NCBI GenBank assembly: GCA_049840795.1
Contig: JASGJK010000036.1
Span: 1 to 64,000, forward strand
Length of the DNA: 64,000 bases
Direction: 5' to 3'
Source of the DNA: UPXZ01 sp049840795
GTDB taxonomy: Bacteria; Bacteroidota; Bacteroidia; Bacteroidales; Paludibacteraceae
In this document: one piece after another, positions 34,077 through 42,178 of the stretch
Numbering within the stretch: the stretch's first letter is position 1
Layout of the letters: each line of letters starts with the position of its first letter
Program-made: the position numbers and the translations under genes
Notes under the pieces: generated by a model
Seen by the model: the letters and a program-made list of their open reading frames with translations, nothing else
Databases searched by the model: none
What the model was told of the DNA's origin: nothing

Positions 34077-34862
34077 ATGATTTTTTTAAAATCAGACGAA
34101 GAAATAGAATTATTGCGCAACAGCAATCAGATTGTAGCCAAGACGTTGGCTGAATTAGCTAAAGCCATAGCACCGGGAGTTACTACCTTACAATTAGACA
34201 AACTTGCAGATGAATTTATAAGAGACCACGGCGGAGTGCCCGGTTTTCTCGGATACAACGGGTATCCAAATTCAATTTGCACATCAGTTAACGAACAGGT
34301 TGTACACGGCATACCTTCAGATAAAGTGATTTTGAAAGAAGGCGATATTATCTCGGTAGATTGTGGTGTTTATAAAGAAGGATTTCATGGCGACTCGGCT
34401 TATACATTTTGTGTAGGTGAAGTTGATGCTGAAGTCCTGGCACTTTTACGTACCACAAAAGAGTCTCTATACAAAGGTATTGAGCAGGCGTATGAAGGAA
34501 GACGCTTGGGTGATGTTGGATCGGCTATACAGCACTATTGTGAAGAACGAGGTTACTCGGTAGTCCGCGAAATGATCGGACACGGTGTAGGACGACGGCT
34601 TCATGAAGCTCCGGAAGTGCCAAACTACGGGAAAAAAGGAAATGGAACAACGCTTAAAGCAGGAATGACCATTGCCATTGAACCAATGATTAATTTAGGT
34701 ACCCGTCATTTGGTATTTGAAAAAGACGGCTGGACAACGCGCACACAAGATAGAAAACCATCGGCACATTTCGAACATTCGATTGCCATCAGACGCGGGA
34801 AAGCAGATATACTATCAAGTTTTGAATATATAGAACAAGTTTTAGGAGATAAAGCTATTTAA
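34077..34862 (+). CDS. map: Methionine aminopeptidase, type I
   Basis: 261 aa from ATG 34077; a longer frame starting at 34014 adds 21 unconserved residues. Removes the initiator methionine. Metal ligands in the expected places: SVDCGVYKEGFHGDSAYTF (two Asp), IGHGVGRRLHEAPEVPNYG (His), AIEPMINLG (Glu) and AHFEHSIAI (Glu). 74 bp after secY, as in other Bacteroidetes. Confidence 0.97.
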   Translation: MIFLKSDEEIELLRNSNQIVAKTLAELAKAIAPGVTTLQLDKLADEFIRDHGGVPGFLGYNGYPNSICTSVNEQVVHGIPSDKVILKEGDIISVDCGVYKEGFHGDSAYTFCVGEVDAEVLALLRTTKESLYKGIEQAYEGRRLGDVGSAIQHYCEERGYSVVREMIGHGVGRRLHEAPEVPNYGKKGNGTTLKAGMTIAIEPMINLGTRHLVFEKDGWTTRTQDRKPSAHFEHSIAIRRGKADILSSFEYIEQVLGDKAI

Positions 34863-34868
34863 TAATTT

Positions 34869-35086
34869 ATGGCAAAACAAACAGCAATAGAGCAAGACGG
34901 CACAATTATCGAAGCATTATCAAATGCTATGTTTCGTGTGGAATTGGAAAATGGGCATGTAATTACAGCTCATATTTCCGGCAAAATGCGAATGCACTAC
35001 ATTAAAATTTTACCGGGCGATAGAGTTAAAGTAGAAATGTCTCCTTACGATTTATCAAAAGGAGAATATCGTTCAGATACAAATAA
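34869..35086 (+). CDS. infA: Translation initiation factor IF-1 (frame broken by one missing base)
   Basis: MAKQTAIEQDGTIIEALSNA, FRVELENGHVITAHISGKMR and GDRVKVEMSPYDLSKG are in one frame. As read it continues 40 unrelated codons past the normal end. Adding one base at 35061-35065 gives GRISFRYK and a stop at 35086: exactly 72 aa, the standard size. The 117 bp between here and rpmJ then contains no gene. Confidence 0.93.
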
Positions 35087-35203
35087 ACTTGCCATCAAAA
35101 GAAAAGCAAGTACTAAAAAGGCAATTACAGATTATAAGAAACCATTAGAAACGCTCTTCATACGCTCCTTAACAAGGAAAATGAAGGCAAATATTATAAA
35201 ACA

Positions 35204-35317
35204 ATGAAAGTAAGAGCATCATTAAAAAAGCGTACGCCAGATTGTAAAATAGTGCGTAGAAAAGGTCGCTTATATGTTATTAACAAAAAAAACCCGAAGT
35301 TTAAACGACAGGGTTAA
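35204..35317 (+). CDS. rpmJ: 50S ribosomal protein L36 (zinc-free type)
   Basis: 37 aa, too short for most ORF callers. It reads MKVRASLKKRTPDCKIVRR, then GRLYVINKKNPKFKRQG. Three of the four zinc ligands of classical L36 (Cys, Cys, His) are replaced, leaving one Cys, as is common in Bacteroidetes. The position between infA and rpsM is conserved. Confidence 0.95.
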   Translation: MKVRASLKKRTPDCKIVRRKGRLYVINKKNPKFKRQG

Positions 35318-35341
35318 AAACTTAATCAATTAAATTAGTTT

Positions 35342-35722
35342 ATGGCTATAAGAATTGTCGGAGTAGATTTACCCCAAAACAAGAGAGGGGAAGTCGGATT
35401 GACTTATATCTACGGAATAGGTCGCAGTAATGCAAAAAAGATTTTAGAATCAGCAGGTGTTGATATTAACATCAAAGTCAAAGATTGGACTGACGACCAG
35501 GCTGCTAAAATCCGTGAAATCATCGGTGCAAGTTACAAAGTAGAAGGAGACTTGCGTTCAGAAGTACAATTGAACATCAAGCGATTGATGGACATTGGAT
35601 GTTACCGTGGTATTCGCCACCGTATCGGTCTGCCCTTGAGAGGACAAAGTACGAAAAATAATGCTCGTACACGTAAAGGTAAAAAGAAAACAGTTGCCAA
35701 CAAGAAAAAAGCAACAAAATAA
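35342..35722 (+). CDS. rpsM: 30S ribosomal protein S13
   Basis: 126 aa. IRIVGVDLPQNKRGEVGLTY, YGIGRSNAKKILE and the C-terminal RHRIGLPLRGQSTKNNARTRKGKKK are typical. S13 contacts tRNA in the P site and L5 in the 50S subunit. Confidence 0.98.
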   Translation: MAIRIVGVDLPQNKRGEVGLTYIYGIGRSNAKKILESAGVDINIKVKDWTDDQAAKIREIIGASYKVEGDLRSEVQLNIKRLMDIGCYRGIRHRIGLPLRGQSTKNNARTRKGKKKTVANKKKATK

Positions 35723-35771
35723 GGTTTAACTGTTAGCGAATTTTAGAAGCTAAATAATTTAGAAAAACAAT

Positions 35772-36161
35772 ATGGCAAAGAAAACAGTTGCAGCCAAGAA
35801 GAGAGTGGTAAAAGTAGATGGCGTGGGTCAGTTACACGTTCACTCTTCATTCGACAATATTATTGTGACCCTTGCAAATTCCGAAGGACAAGTAATTTCT
35901 TGGTCATCTGCCGGAAAGATGGGTTTTAGAGGCTCAAAGAAAAATACTCCTTATGCTGCTCAAATGGCAGCACAAGATTGCTCAAAAGTGGCTTACGATT
36001 TAGGATTACGCAAAGTAAAAGCGTATGTAAAAGGTCCAGGAAACGGACGTGAGTCTGCCATTCGTACCATACACGGTGCCGGAATCGAAGTAACAGAAAT
36101 TATTGACGTTACTCCACTTCCACATAATGGTTGTCGTCCTCCAAAACGCAGAAGAGTGTAA
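35772..36161 (+). CDS. rpsK: 30S ribosomal protein S11
   Basis: 129 aa. LHVHSSFDNIIVTLANSEGQV, SAGKMGFRGSKKNTPYAAQ and VKGPGNGRESAIRTIH match. Forms the platform with S6-S18. It ends before a 309-bp spacer that holds an inverted repeat and a promoter. Confidence 0.98.
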   Translation: MAKKTVAAKKRVVKVDGVGQLHVHSSFDNIIVTLANSEGQVISWSSAGKMGFRGSKKNTPYAAQMAAQDCSKVAYDLGLRKVKAYVKGPGNGRESAIRTIHGAGIEVTEIIDVTPLPHNGCRPPKRRRV

Positions 36162-36175
36162 AAACTTATTTTTAC

Positions 36176-36303
36176 GATTTCAGATTGATGATTTTAATAC
36201 AAAACATCTTCTGATATGTAATGAAAATTAAATATTGAAGGTGTAGCATTGAATAAATAAAGTCTCAATGTACCTTTGTAAATCAACTGTCTGAAATCGT
36301 AAA
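36176..36303. repeat. Inverted repeat flanking the internal promoter upstream of rpsD
   Basis: TTTACGATTTCAGA (36176-36189) is the exact complement of TCTGAAATCGTAAA (36290-36303), 14 bp, separated by 100 bp that contain the promoter. Both arms continue in ~7-nt words of ATTTACG/ATTTCAG type (the left arm extends to ~36200). Same architecture as the rplW-rplB element. Confidence 0.6.
36249..36278 (+). promoter_or_regulatory. Internal promoter for rpsD-rpoA-rplQ
   Basis: TTG at 36249-36251, then exactly 19 bases, then TACCTTTG at 36271-36278: a perfect consensus ~190 bp before rpsD. It would let S4, RNA polymerase alpha and L17 be made independently of the upstream operon. Confidence 0.7.
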
Positions 36304-36470
36304 TCGATAGAAATATCTAAAATTTCTTTGAAAAACTTCTTATCTTCGAAAATGAAGGATGTGATTTGGATTGCACAACAAACCTCTCGGCAATCGCGGC
36401 TGTCACAAGTCGGAATGAGTAAATGGAAGAAGTAGAATAATATCAACAATAAAAAATTTTATCAAATAAA

Positions 36471-37076
36471 ATGGCAAGATATACTGGACCAAAAACAAAA
36501 ATCGCTCGGAAGTTCGGTGAAGCAATTTTCGGACCTGACAAAGTACTGTCAAAGAAAAACTATCCTCCCGGACAACACGGAAACTCACGCCGCAGAAAAA
36601 CTTCAGAATATGGAATTCAGCTACGTGAAAAACAAAAAGCAAAATATACTTACGGTGTACTCGAAAAACAATTCCGTAACTTGTACGAAAAAGCAAAACG
36701 TACCAAAGGTATTACAGGGGCTATTCTGATGCAGTTACTCGAATCTCGTTTGGATAATATCGTATATCGTTTAGGAATGTCTCCTACACGTGCAGGTGCA
36801 CGTCAGTTAGTGAGCCACCGTCACATTACCGTTGATAGCAAAGTGGTAAATATCCCATCGTATCACGTACGTCCTGGGCAAGTAATCGCCATACGCGAAA
36901 AAGACAAATCAATGGAAGTTATCGTAAACTCATTGGCAGGTTTTAACCACAGCAAATATCCTTGGATTGAATGGACTGAAACATCTTTATCAGGTGTATT
37001 CTTACACATACCGGAACGTGAAGATATTCCGGAAAACATTAAAGAACAATTAATCGTAGAGTTATACTCTAAATAA
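36471..37076 (+). CDS. rpsD: 30S ribosomal protein S4
   Basis: 201 aa. ARYTGPKTKIARKFGEAIFG, YPPGQHGNSRRRKTSEYGIQL, and the S4 domain LESRLDNIVYRLGMSPTRAGARQLVSH are intact. Primary 16S rRNA binder and, in E. coli, repressor of this operon. The 309-bp leader carries its own promoter and an inverted repeat. Confidence 0.98.
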   Translation: MARYTGPKTKIARKFGEAIFGPDKVLSKKNYPPGQHGNSRRRKTSEYGIQLREKQKAKYTYGVLEKQFRNLYEKAKRTKGITGAILMQLLESRLDNIVYRLGMSPTRAGARQLVSHRHITVDSKVVNIPSYHVRPGQVIAIREKDKSMEVIVNSLAGFNHSKYPWIEWTETSLSGVFLHIPEREDIPENIKEQLIVELYSK

Positions 37077-37087
37077 TAAATGAAGAT

Positions 37088-38081
37088 ATGGCAATATTAG
37101 CATTTCAAAAACCCGATAAAGTAATTATGTTAGAGGCTGATGATTTCAAAGGTAAATTTGAATTTCGTCCGTTAGAACCGGGTTATGGTATTACCATCGG
37201 TAATGCTTTACGCCGGATACTTCTGTCTTCGCTCGAAGGTTTTGCTATTACTTCTATCAAAATTGAAGGCGTTGATCACGAATACTCCACCGTACCGGGG
37301 ATTATTGACAACATTGCCAATATTATTTTGAATTTGAAACAAGTACGTTTTCAAACAAATTGTGGAAGAAATTGACAACGAAAAAGTAACTATCGCTGTA
37401 AAAGGAACCACCGAATTCAAAGCCGGAGATTTAGGTAAATATTTAACCGGCTTCGAAGTGTTGAATCCTGAACATATAATTTGTACACTTGATCCCAGCG
37501 CAAATTTCCAGATTGATATTACCATCAATAAAGGACGAGGCTATTTGCCGGCTGACGAAAATAAGGTACACAATGCCGAAATTGGAGTTATTCCGATTAA
37601 CGCAATTTACACACCTATTCGGAACGTAAAATATACGATTGAAAACTATCGTGTAGAGCAAGTTACCGATTACGAAAAGTTAATTTTGGAAATTGACACC
37701 GATGGTTCTATTCATCCGAAAGAAGCGCTGAAAGAAGCCGCAAAAATCCTGATACACCACTTTATGTTATTCTCCGATGAGAAAATCTCACTTGAGGTTC
37801 CTGAGGGAGAAAGTGTAGAAGAATTTGATGAAGAAGTACTCCATATGCGTCAGATGCTTAAAACCAAGCTTACCGATCTTGAACTTTCTGTGCGTGCGTT
37901 AAATTGCTTGAAAGCGGCAGATGTATATACCTTGGGAGAATTGGTAGCAAATCATCGTCACGATTTACTTAAATTCCGCAACTTTGGTAAAAAATCATTG
38001 ACGGAGTTGGAAGAAAAATTAGAAGAATTGCATCTTAACTTTGGGATGGATGTAAGTAAATACAAATTAGATAAAGAGTAA
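37088..38081 (+). CDS. rpoA: RNA polymerase alpha subunit (frame broken by one extra base)
   Basis: The first frame reads AILAFQKPDKVIML, GITIGNALRRILLSSLEG and STVPGIIDNIANIILNLKQVRF. It breaks at a T run (37348-37351). Removing one T gives KQIVEEIDNEKVTIAVKG and joins the second frame, which carries the remaining assembly domain and the C-terminal domain (VRALNCLKAADVYTLGELV, FGKKSLTELEEKL). Total 330 aa, the family length. Essential gene, so a true disruption is implausible. Confidence 0.95.
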
Positions 38082-38087
38082 AGAAAA

Positions 38088-38639
38088 ATGAGACATAATA
38101 AAAAATTTAATCATTTAGGTCGTACGGCGTCACACAGACATGCGTTGCTTGCCAATATGGCGATCTCCCTTATCCGCCACAAACGTATCACTACAACATT
38201 AGCAAAGGCTAAAGCGCTCCGCGTATATGTAGAACCGCTGTTGACAAAATCAAAAGAAGATACGACACATTCGCGCCGTGTGGTTTTCAGCTATTTACAA
38301 AACAAAGAAGCGGTTACGGAACTTTTTCGTGATGTAGCGCTAAAAATCGCCGATCGTCCCGGAGGTTACACGCGTATCCTTCGTACCGGTTTTCGTTTAG
38401 GAGATAATGCCGAAATGTGTATTATAGAGCTTGTTGACTACAACGAAAATATGTTGAAAGATAAAGTGGCTAAAAAAGCTTCACGTACACGTCGTTCTTC
38501 AAAAAAGGCTGACGCTACTGCTCCTGTTGTAGAAAAAGCTCCTAAAGCTCCAAAAGCAGAAAAGATAGAAGAAGTGAAAGCAGAAGAACCGATTGTAGAA
38601 ACTCCCGTAGCAGAAGCTACTGAAGAAAAAGCAGAATAA
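38088..38639 (+). CDS. rplQ: 50S ribosomal protein L17 with extended tail
   Basis: 183 aa. MRHNKKFNHLGRTASHRHALL, SLIRHKRITTTLAKAKALR and GGYTRILRTGFRLGDNAEM are the L17 core (~125 residues). The C-terminal ~55 residues are low-complexity, Lys/Ala/Glu/Pro-rich and probably disordered; long L17 tails are common in Bacteroidetes. Last gene of the alpha operon, followed by a strong terminator. Confidence 0.97.
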   Translation: MRHNKKFNHLGRTASHRHALLANMAISLIRHKRITTTLAKAKALRVYVEPLLTKSKEDTTHSRRVVFSYLQNKEAVTELFRDVALKIADRPGGYTRILRTGFRLGDNAEMCIIELVDYNENMLKDKVAKKASRTRRSSKKADATAPVVEKAPKAPKAEKIEEVKAEEPIVETPVAEATEEKAE

Positions 38640-38665
38640 GAATTATTCCTCTTGATAATATTCGT

Positions 38666-38700
38666 AAAAAGACAAATTCTCAAAGGAATTTGTCTTTTTT
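38666..38700 (+). terminator. Intrinsic terminator of the ribosomal operon
   Basis: Arms AAAAAGACAAATTC (38666-38679) and GAATTTGTCTTTTT (38686-38699) are perfect 14-bp complements around a 6-nt loop, ending in a T-run, 27 bp after rplQ. Confidence 0.85.
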
Positions 38701-38845
38701 TATGCTTACCTTATTAAACTATTTGTTAAAACTTCACCGTTAATACTTCATTGACGGCGGAATAATGGCGCATTTTGTAAACGAACGGACTAAAAATTTA
38801 GAAAAGCACTGTTTCTTTGAAAATGTTTTTTTATTCGTACGTTTT

Positions 38846-38876
38846 TTGTCCTTTGAAATAAATCTTTGTACCTTTG
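38846..38876 (+). promoter_or_regulatory. Promoter of metK
   Basis: TTG at 38846-38848, 20 bases, then TACCTTTG at 38869-38876. It lies ~200 bp before metK, so the transcript has a long leader containing the riboswitch candidate. Confidence 0.65.
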
Positions 38877-38904
38877 TAACGTATTTTTCAAAATACAAAT
38901 AATA

Positions 38905-38949
38905 CGTGGACAGATTTGGACTGCTTGCAACCACAGAAAAAAATGCTAA
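38905..38949 (+). ncRNA. Probable SAM-II riboswitch in the metK leader
   Basis: The order of elements fits SAM-II (SAM-alpha): 5' stem strand GTGG (38906-38909), a loop with GATTTGG, then CTTGCAA directly before the 3' stem strand CCAC (38931-38934), an A-rich linker, and GCTAAA (38944-38949). SAM-II controls methionine and SAM genes in alpha-proteobacteria and Bacteroidetes. The downstream P2 pairing is not obvious: CAGATTT can pair with AAATTG with one bulge. A second possible pairing, AGATTTGGAC (38912-38921) with GTCCAATCT (38991-38999), could be an alternative fold. The distance to metK is ~130 nt. Confidence 0.55.
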
Positions 38950-39076
38950 ATTGAAACTATCTTTCCATTTTTTATCTTTCATAATACAACGTCCAATCTT
39001 CCCATATACATTAACTTTTTGCGTAGTTGCTTGTTGTAATACTTGTAACTTGCAATTTTAAAAATTATAACTAAAT

Positions 39077-40357
39077 ATGGGTTATTTATTTTCTTCAGAG
39101 TCTGTTTCAGAGGGACATCCGGATAAGGTGGCAGATCAAATATCGGATGCCATTCTTGATAATTTTTTGGCACAAGATGCTAACTCCAAAGTAGCTTGCG
39201 AAACATTGGTAACCACCGGACAAGTAGTGATAGCCGGTGAAGTAAATTGGCATGCGTATGTTGACGTGCAAACCATTGCGCGCCGTGTGATCAATCGCAT
39301 TGGTTATACCAAAAGCGAGTATATGTTTGATGGAAATGCTTGCGGTATTTTCTCTGCCTTGCATGAGCAATCAAAAGATATCAATCGCGGTGTAGTACGC
39401 GAGGAACCGATGGACCAAGGTGCCGGTGATCAGGGAATGATGTTTGGTTACGCCTCAAACGAAACGGCAAACTATATGCCGGTAGCGCTTGATTTATCAC
39501 ATGCTTTGGTCAAAGAATTAGCGGTCATTCGTCGCGAAGGGAAAGAAATGAAATACCTTCGTCCGGATGCCAAATCGCAAATTACGATTGAATACGATGA
39601 TAATAACCAACCATTGCGTGTACACACCATTGTGGTTTCTACACAGCACGACGAATTTATCGTTCCAAGCGATGAAAAAGGTCAGGAAAGAGCTGACAAG
39701 GAGATGTTGGATATCATCAAAGAAGATGTTCGCAACATTCTTATCCCGCGTGTAAAGGCAAAAATTCCTCAATTTGCCAAATTGATCAAAGACGATTACG
39801 TGCTACACGTAAACCCGACAGGTAAGTTTGTGATAGGAGGACCTCACGGTGACACCGGATTGACCGGACGTAAAATAATTGTGGATACCTACGGTGGTAA
39901 AGGTGCGCACGGCGGTGGAGCATTCTCGGGTAAAGATCCTTCTAAAGTGGATCGCTCGGCTGCATACGCCGCGCGTCATATCGCCAAAAATTTAGTTGCC
40001 GCAGGCGTGGCCGATGAAGTATTGGCGCAGGTTGCTTACGCCATTGGTATAGCACAACCGATGAATATTTACATCAACACATATAGTACGGCTAAAGTGC
40101 AATTGTCGGATACCGAGATTGCGGAGAAAGTAGCTGAAATTTTTGATATGCGTCCTAAAGCCATTGAAAAACGATTAAAATTACGAAATCCAATTTATGA
40201 AGAAACAGCTGCTTACGGACACGTGGGACGTACACCTGTGAAAAAAGAAAAAACATTTATAGATGCCGGAGGAAATGAATTTACTAAAAAAGTGGAACTT
40301 TTCACTTGGGAAAAATTAGATATGATGGATGAAGTAAAACAGGAGTTTGGCTTATAA
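39077..40357 (+). CDS. metK: S-adenosylmethionine synthetase
   Basis: 426 aa, making SAM from methionine and ATP. Signatures: SEGHPDKVADQISDAILD, GAGDQGMMFGYA, the P-loop region GGPHGDTGLTGRKIIVDTYGG and GGGAFSGKDPSKVDRSAAY. Its C-terminal extension beyond ~390 residues is usual for Bacteroidetes MetK. It has its own promoter and a leader with a SAM-II-like aptamer, which suggests feedback by its product. Confidence 0.97.
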   Translation: MGYLFSSESVSEGHPDKVADQISDAILDNFLAQDANSKVACETLVTTGQVVIAGEVNWHAYVDVQTIARRVINRIGYTKSEYMFDGNACGIFSALHEQSKDINRGVVREEPMDQGAGDQGMMFGYASNETANYMPVALDLSHALVKELAVIRREGKEMKYLRPDAKSQITIEYDDNNQPLRVHTIVVSTQHDEFIVPSDEKGQERADKEMLDIIKEDVRNILIPRVKAKIPQFAKLIKDDYVLHVNPTGKFVIGGPHGDTGLTGRKIIVDTYGGKGAHGGGAFSGKDPSKVDRSAAYAARHIAKNLVAAGVADEVLAQVAYAIGIAQPMNIYINTYSTAKVQLSDTEIAEKVAEIFDMRPKAIEKRLKLRNPIYEETAAYGHVGRTPVKKEKTFIDAGGNEFTKKVELFTWEKLDMMDEVKQEFGL

Positions 40358-40453
40358 AAACAATTTCTTCAAAAAAAAGTATCTAAAATAACGATAGCTT
40401 AGCTGTTTTCTTTTAAAAGGATAGTTTTAAAACGAACAAGTAATGTACTATAA

Positions 40454-40500
40454 AAAATCATCTGACTGAATGAGATCGTTCATAAAAGTCAGATGATTTT
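40454..40500. terminator. Hairpin terminator after metK
   Basis: Arms AAAATCATCTGACT (40454-40467) and AGTCAGATGATTTT (40487-40500) are exact complements, with GTTTT following. The remaining ~380 bp to the next gene contain no ORF or RNA I recognise. Confidence 0.7.
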
Positions 40501-40879
40501 GTTTTATGATTATCCGCAAAGCGATCTGTTGTTGTAGATATTTAATAGAGATTTGATATTCAGTGTTTTACTTAAGAGTGAAGCACTGGATAATATAAGA
40601 TTATTTTGTAAGTAAGTGCTGATAATTAATCGCCAATACACGTGTTTGTAAAGTTATAAAAATCAATAACATACAAATTAAATATATTAAACTAATTCTG
40701 TTCAGATACTTAAGAAACTAAGCCGCGTTAGCATCTTTCAGTTTATTCTAAATAAAGATGTTAGACCTATGCTTCTCAATTTTCTTTTTTGATAAACGGA
40801 AGTATCCGCAGGGGAAAGTTAGAAAAACCGTTATTAAATAATCGTTTTATGTGCTTTACTCCCGCATTTATAAAACTCG

Positions 40880-42076
40880 TTATTGTTTTTTATTGTATGC
40901 TTCCAAAGCTTTGCCGAGAACAACCAACGCATGTTTCAGATCTTCTTTGTTGAGTACGTACGCAATCCGTACTTCGTTCTTGCCCAATCCGGGTTCCGTA
41001 TAAAAGCCCGTTGCGGGAGCCATCATTACTGTACAACCCTCATACTCAAAGTCGGATAGAAGCCATGAGCAAAATTTATCGGCATCATCGACCGGAAGGC
41101 GTGCTACTGTGTAAAAAGCGCCCATAGGAATTGGCGAATAAACTCCTGAGATTTTATTCAATCCGTCAATTAAAAATTTACGTCGTTCTACATATTCATC
41201 ATACACATCCATCATATATTCTTTAGGAGTGTCCATAGATGCTTCAGCTATAATTTGTCCGATTAACGGTGGACTTAAGCGTGCCTGACAGAACTTCATT
41301 ACGGTATTTCGAACGTGTTTATTTTTGGTAACCAAGGCGCCAATACGTATTCCGCACTCGCTGTAACGTTTCGATACGCTGTCTATTAATATCACATTTT
41401 CCTCAATGCCGTCTAAATGAAATGCCGAGATATATGGCGCGCCGGTATAACAAAACTCACGATATACTTCATCGGAGAAAAGATATAAATCGTATTTACG
41501 CACCAAATCACGTATTTTATTCATTTCACTACGTGTATAAAGATAACCGGTAGGGTTGTTGGGGTTGCATATCATTATCCCTTTGGTTCGCGGAGTGATC
41601 AATTCTTCAAACTTCTCGATGGGAGGGAGCGAGAAACCTTCTTCGATACTCGATAGCACCGGCTTTACAATAGCGCCGGCACCGATGGCGAATGCTGTAT
41701 AATTCGCGTATGCCGGTTCGGGAACGATAATTTCATCACCCGGATCGAGGCAACTCATAAATGCAAAGCTCACAGCTTCCGAACCACCCGTAGTGATAAT
41801 AATATCTTCCAGCGTAACGTCAATATTAAATCGCCGATAATACTCTGCTAATTTAATGCGTAGGCTTTTGATTCCATCGCTCGGACTGTATTCCAAAATC
41901 TCTCTGTCCACATTTCGTGCCGCCTCCAACGCCACTTTTGGCGTTTTTATGTCGGGTTGACCGATGTTCAGGTGATACACTTTGATACCTCGTGCTTTGG
42001 CTTTATCAGCCAGCGGTACAAGTTTTCTGATTGGTGATTCGGGCATTAAGTTTCCCCGTTGCGATGTGTGAGGCAT
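40880..42076 (-). CDS. Class I pyridoxal-phosphate aminotransferase (aspartate aminotransferase-like)
   Basis: About 398 aa from ATG 42076 (MPHTSQRGNLMPESPIRKL), which fits homologues better than an in-frame ATG at 42106. PLP-binding lysine in DSVSKRYSECGIR; substrate-binding CNPNNPTGYLY and SDEVYREF; N-terminal VYHLNIGQPDIKTP. It transfers amino groups between amino acids and 2-oxo acids; this subgroup is usually called aspartate aminotransferase in Bacteroidetes, but the substrate is inferred. It follows the TonB receptor gene after ~100 bp on the same strand. Confidence 0.85.
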   Translation of the reverse strand: MPHTSQRGNLMPESPIRKLVPLADKAKARGIKVYHLNIGQPDIKTPKVALEAARNVDREILEYSPSDGIKSLRIKLAEYYRRFNIDVTLEDIIITTGGSEAVSFAFMSCLDPGDEIIVPEPAYANYTAFAIGAGAIVKPVLSSIEEGFSLPPIEKFEELITPRTKGIMICNPNNPTGYLYTRSEMNKIRDLVRKYDLYLFSDEVYREFCYTGAPYISAFHLDGIEENVILIDSVSKRYSECGIRIGALVTKNKHVRNTVMKFCQARLSPPLIGQIIAEASMDTPKEYMMDVYDEYVERRKFLIDGLNKISGVYSPIPMGAFYTVARLPVDDADKFCSWLLSDFEYEGCTVMMAPATGFYTEPGLGKNEVRIAYVLNKEDLKHALVVLGKALEAYNKKQ

Positions 42077-42178
42077 TTCTTTCGTTTGTAAGCTTCCTGC
42101 ATCCACTTTAAGAGGGATTGTTCGGTAGCGATGAATTTTTAGTTTATCATTTTCTCCTTTTGAGGAGTTGTGGCGAAT

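Noticed and set aside
35087..35203. C-terminal extension of IF-1 or a small gene before rpmJ
   Set aside because: The extension exists only because of the one-base break; repair gives the standard 72-aa IF-1, and the spacer has no conserved reading frame.
38740..38982. Minus-strand ORF in the metK leader
   Set aside because: It overlaps the terminator-promoter-riboswitch region and has no family resemblance.
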